From the IMG/VR virus record IMGVR_UViG_3300042691_009321, positions 1 to 24,323 of that record: 24,323 nucleotides of DNA; one strand, written 5' to 3'. Each line of letters opens with the position of its first letter. Position 1 is the stretch's first letter. Of this stretch, positions 23,373-24,323 are shown piece by piece. A model generated the notes under the pieces. That model made no database searches and had not been told where the DNA came from. It saw nothing but the letters and a program-made list of their open reading frames with translations. Position numbers and translations under genes: made by a program. The stretch comes from a virus.

Positions 23373-24323
23373 ATGGCTCAGTGGAATAAGACTACACAAG
23401 ACTTCTTAAATCAAGAAAGAAGTCTCTTTGAAACTTTTAACATCGCAGATCACTGGGGTAACCAAACAGATTGGAGACCTCAGTTTTCTAATAACAATAG
23501 ACTAAAGACTTCTCCTTTCCAAACAGTTTTCTTCAATACCTTTCAATATGGTAAAGAGACTGATGTTTGGGATGAGAGAATAGTTGGAGTTGGAACTGCA
23601 AACTGGAACCAGTATGCTAGTAATGTAGTTATGCAGGTGGGTTCTACTGCTGGTAGTAAAGTCATTAGACAAACCAGAAGTGTAATGAGATATATTCCTG
23701 GAAGACCTGCAACACTTGCGTTTGCAATTCGTTTAGAAGCACCTCAGGTAGGTATTCGCAGAAGATTTGGGTTGTTTGATGATAGTAATGGTACTTACTT
23801 TGAGGATGATGGAGGAACATATTCTTATGTAATTCGCACCACTACGTCTGGGATTACCACAGAAAGAAGAGTAACCAGAGAAGAATGGAATGGGGAAAAG
23901 TTTGATGGTAACGGTTGGACTGGTGTAACTGCAGATCCAACAAAACAGCAAATGGTTTCTATTACTTATGAATGGTATGGTGCGGGAACAGTAGATTTTA
24001 ATTGGTTGATGGAAGGCGAAACAATTAGAAGTCATAGATTTGATAATTCAAATACCCTTGATAAAGTTTGGTGTTCTACACCATTCCTTCCTATTCGCCT
24101 AGAACTTGAGAATGTAACTGGTGTTGCAGGAACTCATTATCTTTATCAGGGATCTAATTCTCTTATTCAAGATGGTAATGCGGATAAACTTGGAACTCTT
24201 TTAAGTCAGTCTAATCCCATTACTGGAACCACAATGGCGTTAGCAAATACATATTATCCAATTGTAAGTTTACGTCTCAAATCAACTGCACTTCAAGCAG
24301 TAATGCTTTTAAGGTCCCTACAA
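23373..24323 (+). CDS. Virion structural-type protein, truncated by right window edge
   Basis: The ATG at 23373 lies two bases after the preceding TAA. The frame stays open for 317 codons to the end of the window, so the 3' end is missing. It begins MAQWNKTTQDFLNQERSLFE and continues with beta-rich sequence: an arginine-bearing stretch QTRSVMRYIPGRPATLAFAI, GIRRRFGLFDDSNGTYFE, REEWNGEKFDGNG, and ITYEWYGAGTVDFNWLMEGE then HRFDNSN. This layout suggests jelly-roll or lectin-like beta-sandwich folds like those of virion decoration or fibre proteins, and similar proteins occur in cyanophages as unnamed structural proteins. Its place between the core genes and the expected gp21/22/23 is not the T4 arrangement. 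Function beyond structural is not assignable. Confidence 0.88.
   Translation, partial: MAQWNKTTQDFLNQERSLFETFNIADHWGNQTDWRPQFSNNNRLKTSPFQTVFFNTFQYGKETDVWDERIVGVGTANWNQYASNVVMQVGSTAGSKVIRQTRSVMRYIPGRPATLAFAIRLEAPQVGIRRRFGLFDDSNGTYFEDDGGTYSYVIRTTTSGITTERRVTREEWNGEKFDGNGWTGVTADPTKQQMVSITYEWYGAGTVDFNWLMEGETIRSHRFDNSNTLDKVWCSTPFLPIRLELENVTGVAGTHYLYQGSNSLIQDGNADKLGTLLSQSNPITGTTMALANTYYPIVSLRLKSTALQAVMLLRSLQ

Noticed and set aside
1-24323. tRNA genes, integrase, insertion sequences, auxiliary metabolic genes
   Set aside because: Looked for by eye in all gaps and frames. Gaps are too short for tRNAs and no such protein motifs were seen.

Overview
The window is a piece of the late (virion) gene region of a T4-like contractile-tailed phage. 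It is AT-rich, every convincing gene is on the + strand, and genes are tightly packed. The marker set is terminase large subunit (gp17), tail sheath (gp18), tail tube (gp19), portal (gp20) and a very small gp67-like prohead-core protein, in T4 order. The giant fibre-like proteins with TGVST/GIGT repeats, the NATAAATA late promoters and several small proteins are of kinds I know mainly from marine T4-like cyanophages. A Prochlorococcus or Synechococcus phage is therefore the best guess. A pelagiphage-like host cannot be excluded, because no host-diagnostic metabolic gene or tRNA is visible.

Layout. (1) 2-4300: 3' part of a large repeat-built fibre-like protein, open at the left edge. (2) 4340-13717: a 3125-residue fibre/tailspike-like protein ending in an S74-type self-cleaving chaperone domain, followed by an ATGA-coupled 90-residue protein (13714-13986). 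(3) 13991-14024: a strong terminator immediately followed by a TATAAATA late promoter, a clean transcription-unit boundary. (4) 14044-17701: a 505-residue modular protein, an 84-residue basic protein, the large terminase and a small four-cysteine protein. (5) 17711-21162: possible terminator, late promoter, sheath and tube. (6) 21161-24323: late promoter, portal, late promoter, the gp67-like core protein, a 106-residue protein with an N-terminus like the T4 capsid-targeting peptide, and a structural-type gene cut by the right edge. There is no gene-free stretch longer than 300 bases.

How the parts fit. The window encodes the DNA packaging motor with its portal docking site, the contractile tail shaft, the start of the prohead core/internal-protein cluster, and host-contact fibres. 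Three of the five full-match late promoters overlap the stop codon of the preceding gene.

Most interesting: the 106-residue protein after the gp67-like gene starts MKSFRQFISES. This resembles the capsid-targeting/cleavage peptide of T4 internal proteins and has an I-x-E prohead-protease site. Its body shares a W-G-Y...PS-E...LQ-YPGA domain with the C-terminus of the 505-residue mosaic protein 8 kb upstream. These two may be members of a family of packaged, possibly injected, head proteins. That is an inference to be tested. No CRISPR array, integrase, insertion sequence or tRNA was found.
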